Assembly (NCBI GenBank): GCA_032622095.1
Contig: CP136066.1
Coordinates: 46,162,911 to 46,226,910, forward strand
Direction of reading: 5' to 3'
DNA from: Siphonodentalium dalli
Taxonomy: Eukaryota; Mollusca; Scaphopoda; Gadilida; Siphonodentaliidae
Length of the DNA stretch: 64,000 nt
The notes under the pieces were generated by a model that was not told the DNA's origin, did no database searches, and saw nothing but the letters and a program-made list of their open reading frames with translations. This document shows, piece after piece, positions 10,372 through 23,410 of this stretch; the first letter of the stretch is position 1; each line of letters begins with the position of its first letter. The translations under genes and the position numbers were made by a program.

Positions 10372-11951
10372 GTTATGGAAATTTACTTATTCCGTATATG
10401 TGATAAATCTATAGACATTTAGTGGAATATACGTGAATTACATTATATTAAATTTCAAATATATGTGCAATTTAAGCACCATTTATATTGGAAATAACAT
10501 ATTTAAATTTAAAATTTTCGTGAAATTTACACCTAATTTTTATTTTCATATACATTTCGATAGACGAAAATACTGGAATGAACAATGCATACGAAAGTAC
10601 GCACTAGAAATCACTGGAATAAGTAATCAAAACCAAACTTGGTTTTGAAGATCTGGTTTTGATCAGAACTAATTGTGGAGATCAGAACCAAAACGGGTTC
10701 CACATAATTATGTGACATGTTCAAAACCAATTTTTGGTTTCGTGTGAAATCAAATTCATAGGATTGTACTGGCATTTTATTTAATATGGTCGTCACAGGA
10801 ACAGTCCCAGAAGCAATATTATTGTCGAAGAAAAGATTTTTGTGTCATTTGACGCTAGAGAATGTAGTATAAAATATCAAAAATCCGCTAAAATCAGCAT
10901 TGGGGAAAATTTCAGAATTTAGAATGGCATCCAACGTGGCGGCCGATAATAATGGAAATAAAAAGTATGATAGTTATTCATAAATTCACACTAGTCTATA
11001 GACAAACGCGAGATCGGCGATGATATACGTCACTGATTGTAACCCGTGTGTTTTGGAATATAAGCGGCGGAACCCGTGTCGATATTTGAAGATGGCTACC
11101 GAAATTGACACTGAAAAGTGTCAAATGGAAAAGTTTCCATTTTTATGTCCGGCTCAGATACGCTGTAACAGCTGTGATTGCGAGTTATCGATGCTAGTAT
11201 CGCCAAACATTAGCCAATTACAATAGGTGTACGTTAATGACTCCAACCTATCAGCGCGCAAATTTACTAACGACGGAGTATATCTTCTTTAAAATCAAAC
11301 GTGATATCCAGTCACTGTGGTTTCCATTTGAAAAAAAATGTCAATATGACGTATATTGCTTACTGATATGTATAAACTATAACACACTGACAATTGCTAC
11401 ACATGACCACGATTATAAACATTTTCAGCAAACATATGCGCATCGGTCGTCTCGTCGGTGAGGCGCATAGTGGATTATCACGCGATGAACCATCCAGCGA
11501 TGGAGAAGCTGGTAAGGCCGCGGTAATCAGCTTTTGATCCATGCATATCAGGGACAACATTAGTTGTATATATTATCAAGTGAGTTTGCTGCTTATCGGG
11601 GGTAGCTTGTTTCATAGTCAATTAATTTCCGTTACTGTTAAAAGTGACAAGACGTGATACGGCGTATTGGCTGACATGACGATGAACCATAATTAAATAT
11701 GAACCACATATCATTCATAAATAATCACTCATCTGTATGATATGAAAGTGACACAGAATGTCCGCTTCATTCGCGCAATTTACAGTGTAGCATCCAGAAA
11801 AAGAACACCCTGTTCAAACATTATATGTGATTGCACTCATATGTGTGCTTGTATATTTCGTTACACCCCACGCGACAACTCCGTGTCACACACATTAATG
11901 TATACATGTGGGGTACAAGACGTATCGGTGGATATTCCTAAAGTGGGAGTT
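10372..11951. other. No gene; small inverted motifs only
   Basis: Between 10620 and 10745 AAACCAAxxTTGGTTT-type motifs recur in both orientations, suggesting a decayed hairpin. Elsewhere I see AT-rich sequence with short open frames that resemble nothing I know. Confidence 0.35.
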
Positions 11952-12065
11952 ATAATACCCCTTCGCTCTGACCCTTTGAGTTGTATTTATAATGCATCGC
12001 CTGAAGGGACGGCCAAAACTTCACTACAATGGGCACTATTCGCTTGCGGGTGAGGGCACACAATC
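11952..12065 (+). repeat. 114-bp direct repeat, left copy (candidate long target duplication)
   Basis: It matches 12837-12950 with nine differences counted by eye. The phrase TTTGAGTTGTATTTATAATG is shared exactly. The pair brackets the CR1-like fragment with no leftover bases on the left and a short A/T-rich tail on the right, the geometry of a target-site duplication. Confidence 0.8.
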
Positions 12066-12836
12066 TTTCCTTCTAAATGCCAATGGAGTCAAATTGTTCG
12101 CGAGAAAGTAGAGACTGACTACTGTGCAGCAATCTACAGCAGATAGAGCTGAACTTTCATTACTGCGCCCATATACTGGTGCACTCAAAAATCTAGGAAG
12201 ATTGTTGAACAAGTCAACTTATCAAAACAATCTATTGTGTAAATATTGTTCGCACTATTATGATCACGAATTTGAACACGCACTTTCGACATGCAGAGCT
12301 GACGTTATGATCCATATGCGGGATGTCTACTGGACTAGGATCATCAACAAATATGGCATCGATATATATCTGTATCTCGCATCACTACTCATACCAGAAC
12401 TGATGGCTTTAATTCTCGGAGGACCTCCGTCAGTGCCATTCGCGGGATCTGCTGAGAATCTCGAATATGTAATTCTTGACTCAGCAATATTTCTGCTACA
12501 TGCGAGTAAGAATATGGGGAACAACACGACAACATGACGACTCACATAGTCTGCAACTGACATCTGTCATGAAAGTGTTATAGAACCTACTGTTCTCTCT
12601 TATCATTCTCTACTTCACCCACTTGACTATATCCATATACTATACTCTTCTACAGTCCCTGTGGCCATCACTACATTCTTATTACTACACGGTATCTCTC
12701 CACCTCTCTTCACCCATTCTTCTCCACGCCAACGCTATCATCATATATGTATTTGTATAAATGTGTATGTAAATATAACTCTCCCATGCGGAGGCATTAA
12801 AGATTATAAAAAAAGATATTTATAATATTATAAGTA
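12066..12836 (+). pseudogene. 5'-truncated CR1-like retrotransposon tail
   Basis: The plus strand encodes about 155 residues of ORF2 C-terminus. A first stretch (WSQIVREKVETDY) is separated by one frameshift near 12130 from a 130-codon stretch. That stretch contains C-x2-C-x9-H-x4-C (CKYC to the final C of FEHALSTC), the same spacing as in the fragment at 7505-8518. The stop at 12535-12537 is followed by a 3' untranslated region of about 290 bp ending GGCATTAAAGATTATAAAAA. RT and endonuclease are absent. It was therefore inserted as a short 5'-truncated copy. Confidence 0.75.
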
Positions 12837-12950
12837 ATAATACCCCTTCTCTCTGACCCTTTGAGTTGTATTTATAATGTATCGCCTGAACTGACGGCCA
12901 AAACTCCACTACAATGGGCACTATTCTCTTGTGGGGGAGGGCACCCAATC
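12837..12950 (+). repeat. 114-bp direct repeat, right copy
   Basis: Partner of 11952-12065, immediately after the retroelement's A/T-rich tail. The nine mismatches suggest an old event if this is a target duplication. Confidence 0.8.
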
Positions 12951-14050
12951 GAATGCTGAAAAACATATTCGACTAATGTGAGATCGAAAGGAAATTAAAT
13001 TGATAATGGATCAGTCTTACACCAGCTTAAACAAAAATAAAGTTTCCTTTACGAAAACTTGATGAACTGGATTCTAAACTATAAGAAGACACGGAACTAT
13101 AGCTATTATTCAGTCTAGTGAAATAGTATCTTAAACTGAAATCTTGCGAAACCCCTCTGATGAATCGAAAACTGTTAGAGCGAAACCTTCCATTTTCATG
13201 TCGCGGGACTTCTTGAATCAGCCCCAGCTGGTTCGCCTCCGACATGCGTGCACGTACTAGTGCAGCTCAATCTCAAACTCTTAATTCCAAGTTTGCAACA
13301 TGTGTTTTGGCAAGATCATCACGTGCTAGCAACGGTTACTCTAGATATTCGTAAGGCTGCTAACTGTTTCCATATATCATGCAGTCTAGCTCACACCTAC
13401 ATTTCTAGAACCCAAAATACCCCAAAAACCGATACATGTTAAAAAGGCACAACGGTAACGATTACTTAATCAATTTAGAAGAAGGTATTTACACAAATAT
13501 CTAAGTCATGCCCATTCCTCCTCGGTTACCTCCCCTGTCTCAACTAAATGGATAAGGAAAAGTGCTTAAGAGCCTGGCTGAGCAATAACCGCTGTATTTA
13601 ACCACTAAATATTATAATAGCCATGTTTAACCACATGGTACGTAATAATACTATGTGTAACTTGTAACGTGTGTTACTATGGCATTGCTAGGGATATGAC
13701 GTTCACGGGAAAGATCACATGATTTTGCGGCGCCAACCAAACAAAATTATAGATATCTACCCAATTCAGGTGACTTTCATTGTCTAAATCCAAGACTTCC
13801 GTGACTTTAACCAAACATTTCAAATTCCTCTATATGATAATCGCTATCCATTTTTTATATATCTTAATTCGATATGGTACGGGTATATCGCGACAGTCAG
13901 AACATCATTAAAAAATAAAAGTGTCCATTCTGAAACCCATACCAATATATGTTATTAGCCAGTGGGCCCGACTTCGTCCGGACTGTTTCCCCTCTGCTTT
14001 CATCCGGACTTCAGGTTTTGAAAATCTCCATGGATCTAACATCGAAATCC
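12951..14050. other. No recognisable feature
   Basis: Ordinary AT-rich sequence. Open frames near 13027-13245 (minus) and 13921-14208 (plus) have no recognisable motif, and the latter runs into the satellite. Confidence 0.4.
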
Positions 14051-14525
14051 GTCGAAAGGCGCGATTTTACCTTGAATTGATCATTTTGAAGGTCAATGTC
14101 AGGTCGGGGTCACGATTTGACCCGTCCAAAACATTCCCCGGACAAAAGTACTGGTCGAAAGGCGCTACCCGTCGAAAGGCGCGTTTTGACATTGAATTGA
14201 CCATTTAGAAGGTCAAGGTCAGGTCGCGATCACGATTTGACCCGTCGAAAACACTCCCTGACAAAAGTACCCGTCGAAAGGCGCTACCCGTCGAAAGGCG
14301 CGATTTGACCTTGAATTGACCATTTTGAAGGTCAAGGTCAGGTTGGGGTCACGATTTGACCAGTCCAAAACACTCCCGGACAAAAGTACCCGTCGAAAGG
14401 CGCTACCCGTCGAAAGGCGCGATTTGACCTTGAATTGACCGTTTTGAAGGTCAAGGTCAGGTCGGGGTCACGATTTGACCAGTCCAAAACACTCCCCGGA
14501 CAAAAGAATCCCTAGGTATCAAATG
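14051..14525. repeat. 120-bp tandem satellite, four copies
   Basis: Units start at GTCGAAAGGCGCG near 14051, 14171, 14290 and 14409. Each contains TTGAATTGACC, GAAGGTCAAGGTCAGGT, GGGGTCACGATTTGACC and a CCCCGGACAAAAGTACC-like end. The array is followed by CAGACAGACAAACAGAC microsatellite-like sequence. Copies differ at scattered positions. Confidence 0.9.
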
Positions 14526-16417
14526 TCGTCGAAATCCGTCGGGCAGTTTTACCGGCCATTGCTAATAATCAGACAGACAAACAGACAAACAGAAGTCCCA
14601 AAATATTTATTAGATGTACTATATCAACAGATGGACGCCATTTCCAAATACCCATGATTCTAGTACGGTAATTCCGTCTAATATAAGATAAGTTCTCTTT
14701 AGGATACAACTAGGATATTAAACTTCATGACATTTGTCGTTCTTGTTAACGTTCTTATTACACCCTGATTGAAATCACGAATCCAGCTGACATGGTTCCC
14801 TGAAAAACCGTCGCAACTAGCATGGCGAAAAACAAAAGCCCGAATATTTATCTGCAATATAAGCCCGGTTCAAAGGGAGGACGGACGTTTTACATAAATC
14901 CAGCCATAAATGGCAAGATATTTTAAACAAAGAATTTCTCTGGTTCTATTTGGAGAAATCTTGAGTTTCTCATATCATCATCTTCATTGTATATAGAATT
15001 TTAGCAATTATTAAGAGACAAACAAAAACAATGGATTTTAATACATTTGAGAGGTTGAAAATATTATTTTATTTGTTGTCCCTTTCGGTAACAAGAACTG
15101 CTAGAATAATGTTGATATGCAGTGTGGTCCACTCAAGCAAGGAGTAGTCAACTGGAATTAGGTAATAGTGTTAAGAGATATGGTGGTCAGCTTTAAGTTG
15201 GCTATGAACTTATGATCCACAATTCAGCTCAGCCCAATTTTCCATTGATTAACAGGCATGACGTGACAATTCTGAAATATAGAACATTATGTACGGATAG
15301 TTGCCATTCTAAATGAAAATAATCATTACATTTCAAGAATCAAGAATAATTAAGTCGCTTCTCATGATCTTGAAATATTCTATCATGGATATATCTACTA
15401 CACTTTTCGGTGAAAAAAAATTATTTTACAAAAGTTCTTGATACCTGAAATAATTTATTTAAAAAAATACTTTTCATGCAATAAAGGTAAAGTAAATGAG
15501 GATATAATATTGAATGGGCCAATGGTTCTTAAATATTGTGTCACAATAATAGCTTGTACCAAATTTCACAAAGAAATTCCTGACAGATTTTGAGAAAATC
15601 CAACTTGAAATACCAGGACATTTTGGCAAAAAGTGCGTCTTACCTTTAAATATGGGCAAGGTCGTTTGTAGATATATAGATTATGTCGATGTGATGCAAT
15701 TGAGTCAATCTGCAATGAGAATAATTAGAAGAAACGATTCAAACATACATTGTGAGGTAAATTTATTGTTGATACTTAACTAATAGTGTGTGGGTCCGAT
15801 AAGGTATCGAGAAACATGACAATGAGAACTCGAGCTCTTGACGCTTTTGTTGTCCGGGAGAAGGAGCGGTACTCTGTCTCGGATCGGAATTCTAGAGGTG
15901 CTTGCAAGAAATCGATGGGTGTATAACGCCGAGCGCGGCTCAAAAACATTTCAAAGCACAACGGTAGCAACGTTAAAGCTATTTATGCAACAAGGACAAA
16001 CTGTTTTCCTTTTTAGAATATCGCATTGCATTGTTCAGACCTCGCCTTTGGTAGTTGTTATGTTGCTGGTGTCAGTCACACACCTCCTCGATCTGTTTAT
16101 ACTTGACAATACTTCAAGAAACTTCAATTATTTCTACGTAGTGACACCTACTGTATGGACGTCGATAGAGAGACTACTCCAATGTTGATAACGTGTGCAC
16201 TCTTTCCGTTTATAAACTCTTCTTGATAAGCCATAGTCATGATATGTTGTTTACATGAACAATAATACTTTGATGGTGTGGTGGTTGATGGCGTTGGCCT
16301 ATCTCAAATGTGTTCTGTTATAAAGTCCATCCACAGTTCTCTCTGTTCGGAAGATAAAGCACTTCGTTCCATATACGTGCATAAGTAAATAGTTTATGGG
16401 TCAATAATATATGTTGC
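14526..16417. other. No recognisable feature
   Basis: AT-rich sequence with no coding signal I can support. Overlapping open frames at 15776-16188 on both strands lack motifs. Confidence 0.4.
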
Positions 16418-16519
16418 GGGACGCTTAGTGGTCGGATATGGTGTCATGTGAGGCGAAGTGAGATCAATATTGATATCGCTGAGACTCACATGACACCATA
16501 TCCGAACACTAAGTGTCCC
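16418..16519. repeat. Hairpin with arms of about 45 bp
   Basis: GGGACGCTTAGTGGTCGGAT pairs with ATCCGAACACTAAGTGTCCC, and ATGGTGTCATGTGAG pairs with CTCACATGACACCAT. The centre is GATCAATATTGATATC. It is probably a foldback element. Confidence 0.8.
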
Positions 16520-18794
16520 TTAATGCATTTATTATGTCAGTTGACAAAATCCAACATATCTATTTAATTAATCGTCGCTGTAATTTATTTAAATTTGGTA
16601 AGTTAAATGCTTCGTCTATGGCCACAGTGACGCGTCATGGGCGTTGAAAGTCAACGCATCGAGTCAATGGCTAACCGCCAGAAGTGGGACAACTAGGTGA
16701 GTTTGATAGTTAACTTATGAATCTTTAGAATTCCTCAATTATTTCGCATGCAGGTTTTGGAACATGGTACTATGTCTTTAAATTCACAGAAAATGATTTA
16801 TGATAGATATCACATTTCTTGGCGCCAAAATACACCAAAAATATCCCCGAGGCGACAGAGTTTTCTGAAAAACAAGATGGTGGATAAGCACCTAATATTG
16901 ATTTCATGTGGGGTCACTTCCCTAATATGGGTTCATATACCGTCACTCTTTATCGACGCTGATTGGCTAATCGCAAGAGCTGACATAATAAATGAATAAA
17001 TGACCAAAATGGCGACGTCCTGCTCGAAAAACTGTGTTCTTTAATTGAGTTATAGGAATAGAACTCGAGTAATGCTATGATATTATGTATAGAAATGATA
17101 TACTAATATTTAATTGATGTACTCCCTTATACATGTGTAAATGTAAGTTGTTTTTTATTCATCTACTCAAGAATGTGATTGTTCAACAACTAGTCTCGTT
17201 CATTAGACCCACTTGAATATGAAAAGCTGGCCACGAATGTGATCTCCCTTGAACAGCTATAGCTACATTATTTTGTGATCAATTTTAAAATCAGGCTACG
17301 AATGTGATCGATACCTTCGAATCCTCATCTACATATACATGTCACTACCATAATATCACACGTTACAAGTTATACAAGCAAATAAATAATCAGATATATC
17401 ATATAAACCTGTATATACATGAAATTTGGTTAATCATACAAATCGATAGTAGATACCCGAAAGAAAAAACGCCATGCAGGGTGGCTTTTTTATCTGGGCA
17501 TTTGGGTGAAATAGACTCTAAAAAAATCTTAATAGACAAGGCCGTGCTTACTGTGATATTACTCTCTATAGCTTTGCACGATGGACGCAATAGCTGGCCA
17601 TATCGTCATTTTCCAGTCTGTGGGTTTTAAAATTTGAGATAGAGTCCGCTCAATACCCCGTAATGTTGTTAATGTACACAACAAAGAGGAAAAATCGACA
17701 ATTTTCCAATTGATAGACTCGCAGCAGCACTATATGTGAAAGTAGGTAGTGGCAATCTCAGTATATTAAGACAGAATACCGCAGTATATATACTGCTAAT
17801 GCTTTTAACAGTTTGTTAATACTGCTAAGGCTTTTAACAGTTTGAAAAATAGACACAAGTTATACAAACGATTACAATCAAAGAACGCTTTTATTATTCA
17901 GCTTCAGTAGCTGCGATGCATTGTTTTAGGTATCTTACGAAAGTGCGCCACTATTTTTATCATATTGACCGGTAGAAGTCTATTGTCACGCAAGAAGTTT
18001 ACATTAATGCATGGCTATCAGCTGAAATGTCAGGGCCAAATGTACCTTATTATGTTAGCCACGTGATCTGAGACAAGTTTTCTAAAATTATGAGTGTGAC
18101 ATCGCTGCGAGAAAGCAATCGGATTCGTCCATTCTTGTCAGAAAAAACATACGAATGATATTCATAACATTGTATCACAATAGTTGAAGTTACCTTGCTG
18201 TAACTTCTGTCTATCTTATCGACACTAATGATAATTTATCCATGTAAATAATTATGAATTTATGACGCAATGAACACAAACTGAGCCTCTGCATCCACTC
18301 ATTCTGAATTATATTTTATTTCGAGCGTAGACTGGTGCGGTTTAAAGATGCCAGAGTAGAGTTGTCAGAATAAAACAAAACATCTTTCGTGTCAGGGTTG
18401 GGTTTGGAGAGTCAATTGCTGACAAAAAAGTGCCACTGAGTTTCACTGAACCTATATATTGGGATTTCCGTTGTATGAACAATTCAATGGTGTGGTTGGT
18501 GTAAACATTTATTTCCAATCCTAACATAAACTTAAACAAAAGCAATATAATAATATACATAAATGAAATTATTGGAAAGGGGATTAAACAACAAACCCAA
18601 GGTGTTCTGTTAACTTTGCTCCCATGTTTTCAAATTTGCCAAAGTTGCATTGTTGGTTCTAGGAATGGGAGTTGGAGGGAGGATCACCAAAATCGACAAA
18701 GACATTTATAATCACCGATTTTCTTCAAACATATTTGCATCACAATGCTTTGAGGAGTCGAATGGGGCGGATTATATTTTCCGAAGCCAAGCCT
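16520..18794. other. No gene; one short direct duplication
   Basis: Near 17793-17845 the phrase ATACTGCTAA(T/G)GCTTTTAACAGTTTG occurs twice in tandem. Otherwise this is AT-rich sequence without coding signal. Confidence 0.4.
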
Positions 18795-18884
18795 TCATAA
18801 TCAGGGATCGGGTATAGGGAGTATAAGGCATCACCATTCATAGAATCAGGGATGGGGTATAGGGAGTATAAGGCATCACCGTTC
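18795..18884. repeat. 44-bp tandem duplication
   Basis: CATA(GA)ATCAGGGAT(C/G)GGGTATAGGGAG and the following GGCATCACC block occur twice in direct succession. The 88-codon minus-strand open frame across it contains the corresponding duplicated peptide, probably by chance. Confidence 0.8.
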
Positions 18885-21633
18885 ATAGAAATTGTTATCG
18901 TCGATTTTGTCCCAAATTTTTTACGAGCAATATAATGGTCTGCATGGCTCACAAGAGTTCTGGTTAAAACAGACTCGACAGCTATGCAATACTGACTCTG
19001 CTGCAATAGTATTTGGGGTTATCTATTACCACCAGCAAACGTTAGCTCTGTGTCGCTAAAAATAATTTCTGCATTGAATGCATGCAGTATGACACTGCCA
19101 GAACAATGTTTATAACTCTAGTTTAGGAATGTGACGAATCTACCACTGTAAAGGCATTCCAGCAATCGCCTGGTAGGACACATCACTTTCCTGATATATG
19201 TTGTGATTGTGTGACATTGGGACTCAGTAATGCGATATAATTGTTGAGTCTGTGTTTTAACCAGTGCTGGGCTCAAAGTGACACAATCGGAGTCCGGGGT
19301 GAAGATTGGTGAGGGGCAACACAAATCTGACTAGCTCTATAAGTATGCACTATCCATCTAATGGTGTTGTTTATTGCTGTCAATGTCCGAGTCAGGTATG
19401 AAAACCGATGTAATGGGCTCCAAAAGTTGTAACAAAATGTCACCGATTTCACCAATATGGTTATATCAATGATGCGATATAATGGGGAACTGCCGGCGGA
19501 CCTGATTTTACTTGCTTTAGTGCACCGGACACATTTGGACATTAAAGGCACGCTTTGCGTTAGGCCATCCCCCAATTATTTCTTTTTGACAGTAAATATT
19601 AGAAAGTTATTATACAATGTTGTGTACAGTATGTGTTTTTCTTGTACGAGTTCAGGTTGTGGTGAACAGTTATATTGCACGAGAACATTGTATAATGACA
19701 TTCTATTATCCATTTGTGTTTTTATCCAAAATGAAGTCCCCCGGAGTCCCGATAGTTTTTATAAAAGTCATATTGGACTCGATTCGAATTAGTAAGCTTT
19801 CTTCAGAGAAATGCTACTTCTTTTTTCGGATTTCCATCTATTTGACCAAAAATGCTGATCACATGTGTACACAATCTGTTAATAAAGGAGTTAAATGTCG
19901 ACAAATGAATAAGTCAACTTAACCACGCTACTAACCAATTGTCTAAATTTGTTAGTAAGACCAAAACGACTATTTAAAATGCAAATGTATACAAATAAAC
20001 GACATATTTCTCAGATTTGTTTTAATTTTTCGTTCCGTATAGGCGATAAAATATACTCATACTCGTACCTTAACTATATTCAGCAACAAATGACTTCTCA
20101 GTACAACACCATATATCCCCTCTATTGTATATAAAGCTTGGTTGGGGTTGATGACAGGAACTTAGTAAAAATTGCAACCGAATTGGTCTACTTGTAGCTG
20201 TCTGGTCTGTACTACTTCAGTCGCTGAGTGTACTTCTGTTTGCAGGCAAGTGTAACAGAACAATATGCGCCCATGCCTGATTCACATTCACATTCACATA
20301 TAATACGATGCACGAAAACAGGCATTATTTGTTAGTCGGACAGACGTACTTGTCATGCTGACGAGATCATTCGATGCTGCATGGTTCCCAGGAAAATATC
20401 AAGTCAAACCAGTGCAGTGAGATAAAGTTTATAGTTTGTTTTGGTACGCTGCACTGGTCATGGTATATAATAATTACGTTTATTGACGAGCCGTTGACAA
20501 CTTGGCCAATAATATCGTCACATGATTTTTGAAAAGCAGGTCACCATTTTCAAATATAAGCGCTGATAATTTATCCCTCAGTGTTCAGTTGACTGAGACC
20601 TCCTAAGATACCACTCTGGGAATGTCTTACTGATCCCAAAGAAGACATGAGAATGCCAGCATCGGCCATTGATATAGTACGAAGCGAAGCTATGATGTAA
20701 TAAAGAAATACACATATTTTATGGTTCCATGAATTTCCGACATCCACTTCGAAACAAAAAAGAACACAACGTGAAGTCCGGGAAGGATCTGTATCTCCAA
20801 AGTATAGGTTCCGCCACATGGATGTCAATTGGTTGATGTGATCAGGATAAAATAAAAGTCCAAGGATGACTATATAATGCTTTATTCTCTCATCCAATTT
20901 AATACATGTATAATATCAGGATATTGAGATACAAGTATATTAACAGTAGACATATAGCAATATATACAATATATATGTACATATGGTTCCGGGTCGATGG
21001 CATGTTGAAATTCGATGAATGTATTCCGAGTTTTATTCTGACACCGTTACTAGCTTATTTTCGTCAGTAGTAATCACGGCGCAATCTCGTATGAAACCTT
21101 GTTGGTTGGAGCAAACTAATTGATCACACCGCGGAAATAAAAGTTGATGTCTTCACAGTCACACACGTGTGTTTAGATTTAGTTACAAATAATACGTTAC
21201 TTCATGTAGATCGTCAATTTTAGTATTTATACCATTGATGATTGCCATATCGCTCACTCGTAACTATCGTATAATTGATTCCGGGAACCATACATATATA
21301 CTAATATACCAACATAGAAGCCAAGTGTTAATATCATAACGTGTGACTATTTAAATAATCAATTATAACTAATATAAATGTAAATATACCTGGATACTCA
21401 TTGCGCTCGTTGGCAGGTATTTAATTTAATACTCGGTTCACATCCATTCATCAATGTGGATGCGCAGCCAGCTAACTTCAGTAGAAGGTTTAAGACCTGC
21501 CGAAGCCTCCATCTGACCACCCCCACAGATGAATGCATGTGCATCCATACAGTTTTTCTCTTCGTGTCGTCGGCTCGCATCTACACATAGCAAATCAAAA
21601 ATAGACCGATTCATGACGAGAAATTTCGATGCA
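18885..21633. other. No gene; one small hairpin at 20409-20458
   Basis: ACCAGTGCAG near 20409 pairs with CTGCACTGGT near 20458. Open frames on both strands at 19118-19922 and 20571-20897 show no motif, and their composition fits random AT-rich DNA. Confidence 0.4.
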
Positions 21634-22412
21634 TTAATTGTGGGCTGAGAAAACGTTCGTGATGATCCGAATGAAAGCGCAAAGTCTGCGGAGTAATATG
21701 GGATTCTTCATATTGAGAATTTCATTTATCGCGGTAGCATTTGTTCGTCTAATATATTTAGGTTGTAAAAAGTGCTTTCTTACATCCGTAAAGAACTCAC
21801 ATTCCAATAAATAATGAAATTCATCACCAATGTGTTTGTGGCACTTTGGGCATACTAGCTCTTTCAGCGAGATCAATATTATTCCATCGGCCCGTCTCTA
21901 CCGGTAACTGGTGGTTACAGGTACACAATCGGCATAATGTTAACCTGTTTCTGGTATCAAGAATATTCAAGTAATCTTCAAAATGGATATCTTGTTTGAA
22001 CATTTTGTATATAATTCCCCTACTACCCGAGGCCTCGATATCATTTTTGCATGTATTACGGAATCTACAAATAAGGTTGCACTCAATGTATGAGTGTAAT
22101 CGCTCAGTACAGTGAATTTTATATATATCCATTAGGTGAAGCTGGCCACATTCTGTTAAAATTTGCTTAACTTTGTTTATCCACGTGAAATTAGCGGATG
22201 AGACATTACTGTGTTTTAGCGCTAACATATATAATATTTTACAATATCTATTACAATTCATATTTACTACTTTCAACCAATACTTTACCACACGCATGGC
22301 TATTAATATATCAATTGGCATACGACCGCTCTCTCCACATAACATATAATTGCATGTGGATGGTTTTAGTCGTAAAATAAACTTACAAAATGTTCTATGT
22401 ATGTTTTCAATT
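21634..22412 (-). pseudogene. Non-LTR retrotransposon ORF2 C-terminal domain (CR1/L2 type)
   Basis: The minus strand reads from HRTFCKF near 22405 through YMLCGESGRMPI, VKYWLK, a region ending TRNRLTLCRLCTC, and HQLPVETGRW. After a frameshift near 21860 it reads CPKCHKHIGDEFHYLLEC. The order (GE-GR-P block, YWLK, L-R-HxLxxExGRW, then C-x2-C-x8-H-x4-C) is the familiar tail of many invertebrate non-LTR ORF2 proteins. RT and endonuclease are missing upstream, where a short palindrome begins at 22423. The copy is dead: one frameshift and truncated. Confidence 0.85.
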
Positions 22413-22422
22413 ATATCATTAC

Positions 22423-22462
22423 TTAGGTGTACTCACCTATGAAGATAGGTGAGTACACCTAA
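22423..22462. repeat. Perfect 18-bp inverted repeat
   Basis: TTAGGTGTACTCACCTAT is followed after GAAG by its exact complement ATAGGTGAGTACACCTAA. It sits at the truncated 5' edge of the retroelement fragment and could mark an insertion junction. Confidence 0.85.
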
Positions 22463-22504
22463 GACCTTAAATCAGATGTTTTTCTAGCCCTTTTCTAACA
22501 CCCT

Positions 22505-23275
22505 GGCATCTCAACTTCAAACCATCTTAAAACATGGCCCTTTTATAACACCCTGGCTTCTCAAATTCAAAACGATTTGAACCCGGATCTATTGGCTAAA
22601 TTCCACGCCTTACTAAAAAACCGTTCCGTCTTGGCCTAACGAAAACTATGATGGCTTTCTATCAGATTGTTTTACATTAGATGAAGTCACATATGATGAA
22701 TATTGCGCGATAGTAAAACCGCAAATATTTCACCTAGAAAACACACGTTACGGGACAGTCTCAGAAATTAAAGTTATTCGAAAGTGTATACTTTTTAAAG
22801 ACTGGGTCCACGTGATAGAATTTTCCGTGTGGATACAAAATCAAAATATTTGCCATACATTCGAAAGTGGGCGCTGTATAAAATATCCGTTTAAAACAAG
22901 TTAAATGGCTCAAGTCGTTGATATACAAGGTGCGCACTTTAACGTACCCTTACCCGCAGACGACGGGAACATGGATACACCTGTCCAACAGCCGCATATT
23001 CCTCAACAACCGCAACCCGATTAACAAGGCGACTTTAATGCCCTGTATCTGAATTCTTAACGCGATTTCATCATGAAAATCGAGAGGTCACTTGGAACTG
23101 TATTAAACAACAGGACTGACAATTAGATTCGCTGAGATAACCGACAAACATCAAGCTATTGCTAAAGTAAGAAGCATAAAACAACATGAATGCAAGTTAT
23201 GACTAAAAGCGGAGGGAAACGACGTACATGTATATTTAAAATGGTGGTTACGTGCATGGTATGAGAATAGACTTC
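22505..23275 (+). pseudogene. Unrecognised coding relic, at least two adjacent reading frames
   Basis: Protein-like sequence runs through several frames. One frame (to about 22636) includes ASQIQNDLNPDLLAKFHALL. The next is open for 95 codons (22617-22901, containing DEVTYDEYCAIVKPQIFHLE) and stops at a TAA directly followed by the ATG of the 39-codon frame at 22905. After that stop, coherent sequence resumes (GDFNALYLNS, RDFIMKIERSLGTVLNNRTD). It is interrupted by TAA, TAG and TGA codons, then a frame change into DKHQAIAKVRSIKQHECKL. A diverged 50-bp duplication lies at the 5' end (22490-22590). I do not recognise the family. The abutting stop/start arrangement would suit a compact viral or transposon gene set, but that is inference. 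Confidence 0.45.
22905..23024 (+). CDS. Small Pro/Gln-rich ORF, 39 codons, probably 5' end of a decayed gene
   Basis: The ATG follows the previous frame's TAA with no spacer. The product begins MAQVVDIQGAHFNVPLP and ends in a Gln/Pro-rich stretch before TAA. The in-frame continuation is protein-like. Restoring glutamine or arginine at the next stops would need only C-to-T reversals (CAA to TAA, CAG to TAG, CGA to TGA), so the TAA is probably a nonsense mutation, not the original end. Function is unknown. Confidence 0.35.
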   Translation: MAQVVDIQGAHFNVPLPADDGNMDTPVQQPHIPQQPQPD

Positions 23276-23310
23276 CGGTTTAGTGACATGGTATAGTCTC
23301 ATACCATGCA
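23252..23310. repeat. Short hairpin
   Basis: GCATGGTATGAGA near 23252 pairs with TCTCATACCATGC ending near 23310. The loop contains ACTTCCGGTTTAGTGAC. Confidence 0.7.
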
Positions 23311-23410
23311 GGCGCGTAATTATGTGCGCTGTTTGATCAATTTGAATTGTAGACATGATATGATGAATACTGGGAGCTATGGTCCCACTTTGGTAAATGC
23401 TATTTGGCAC

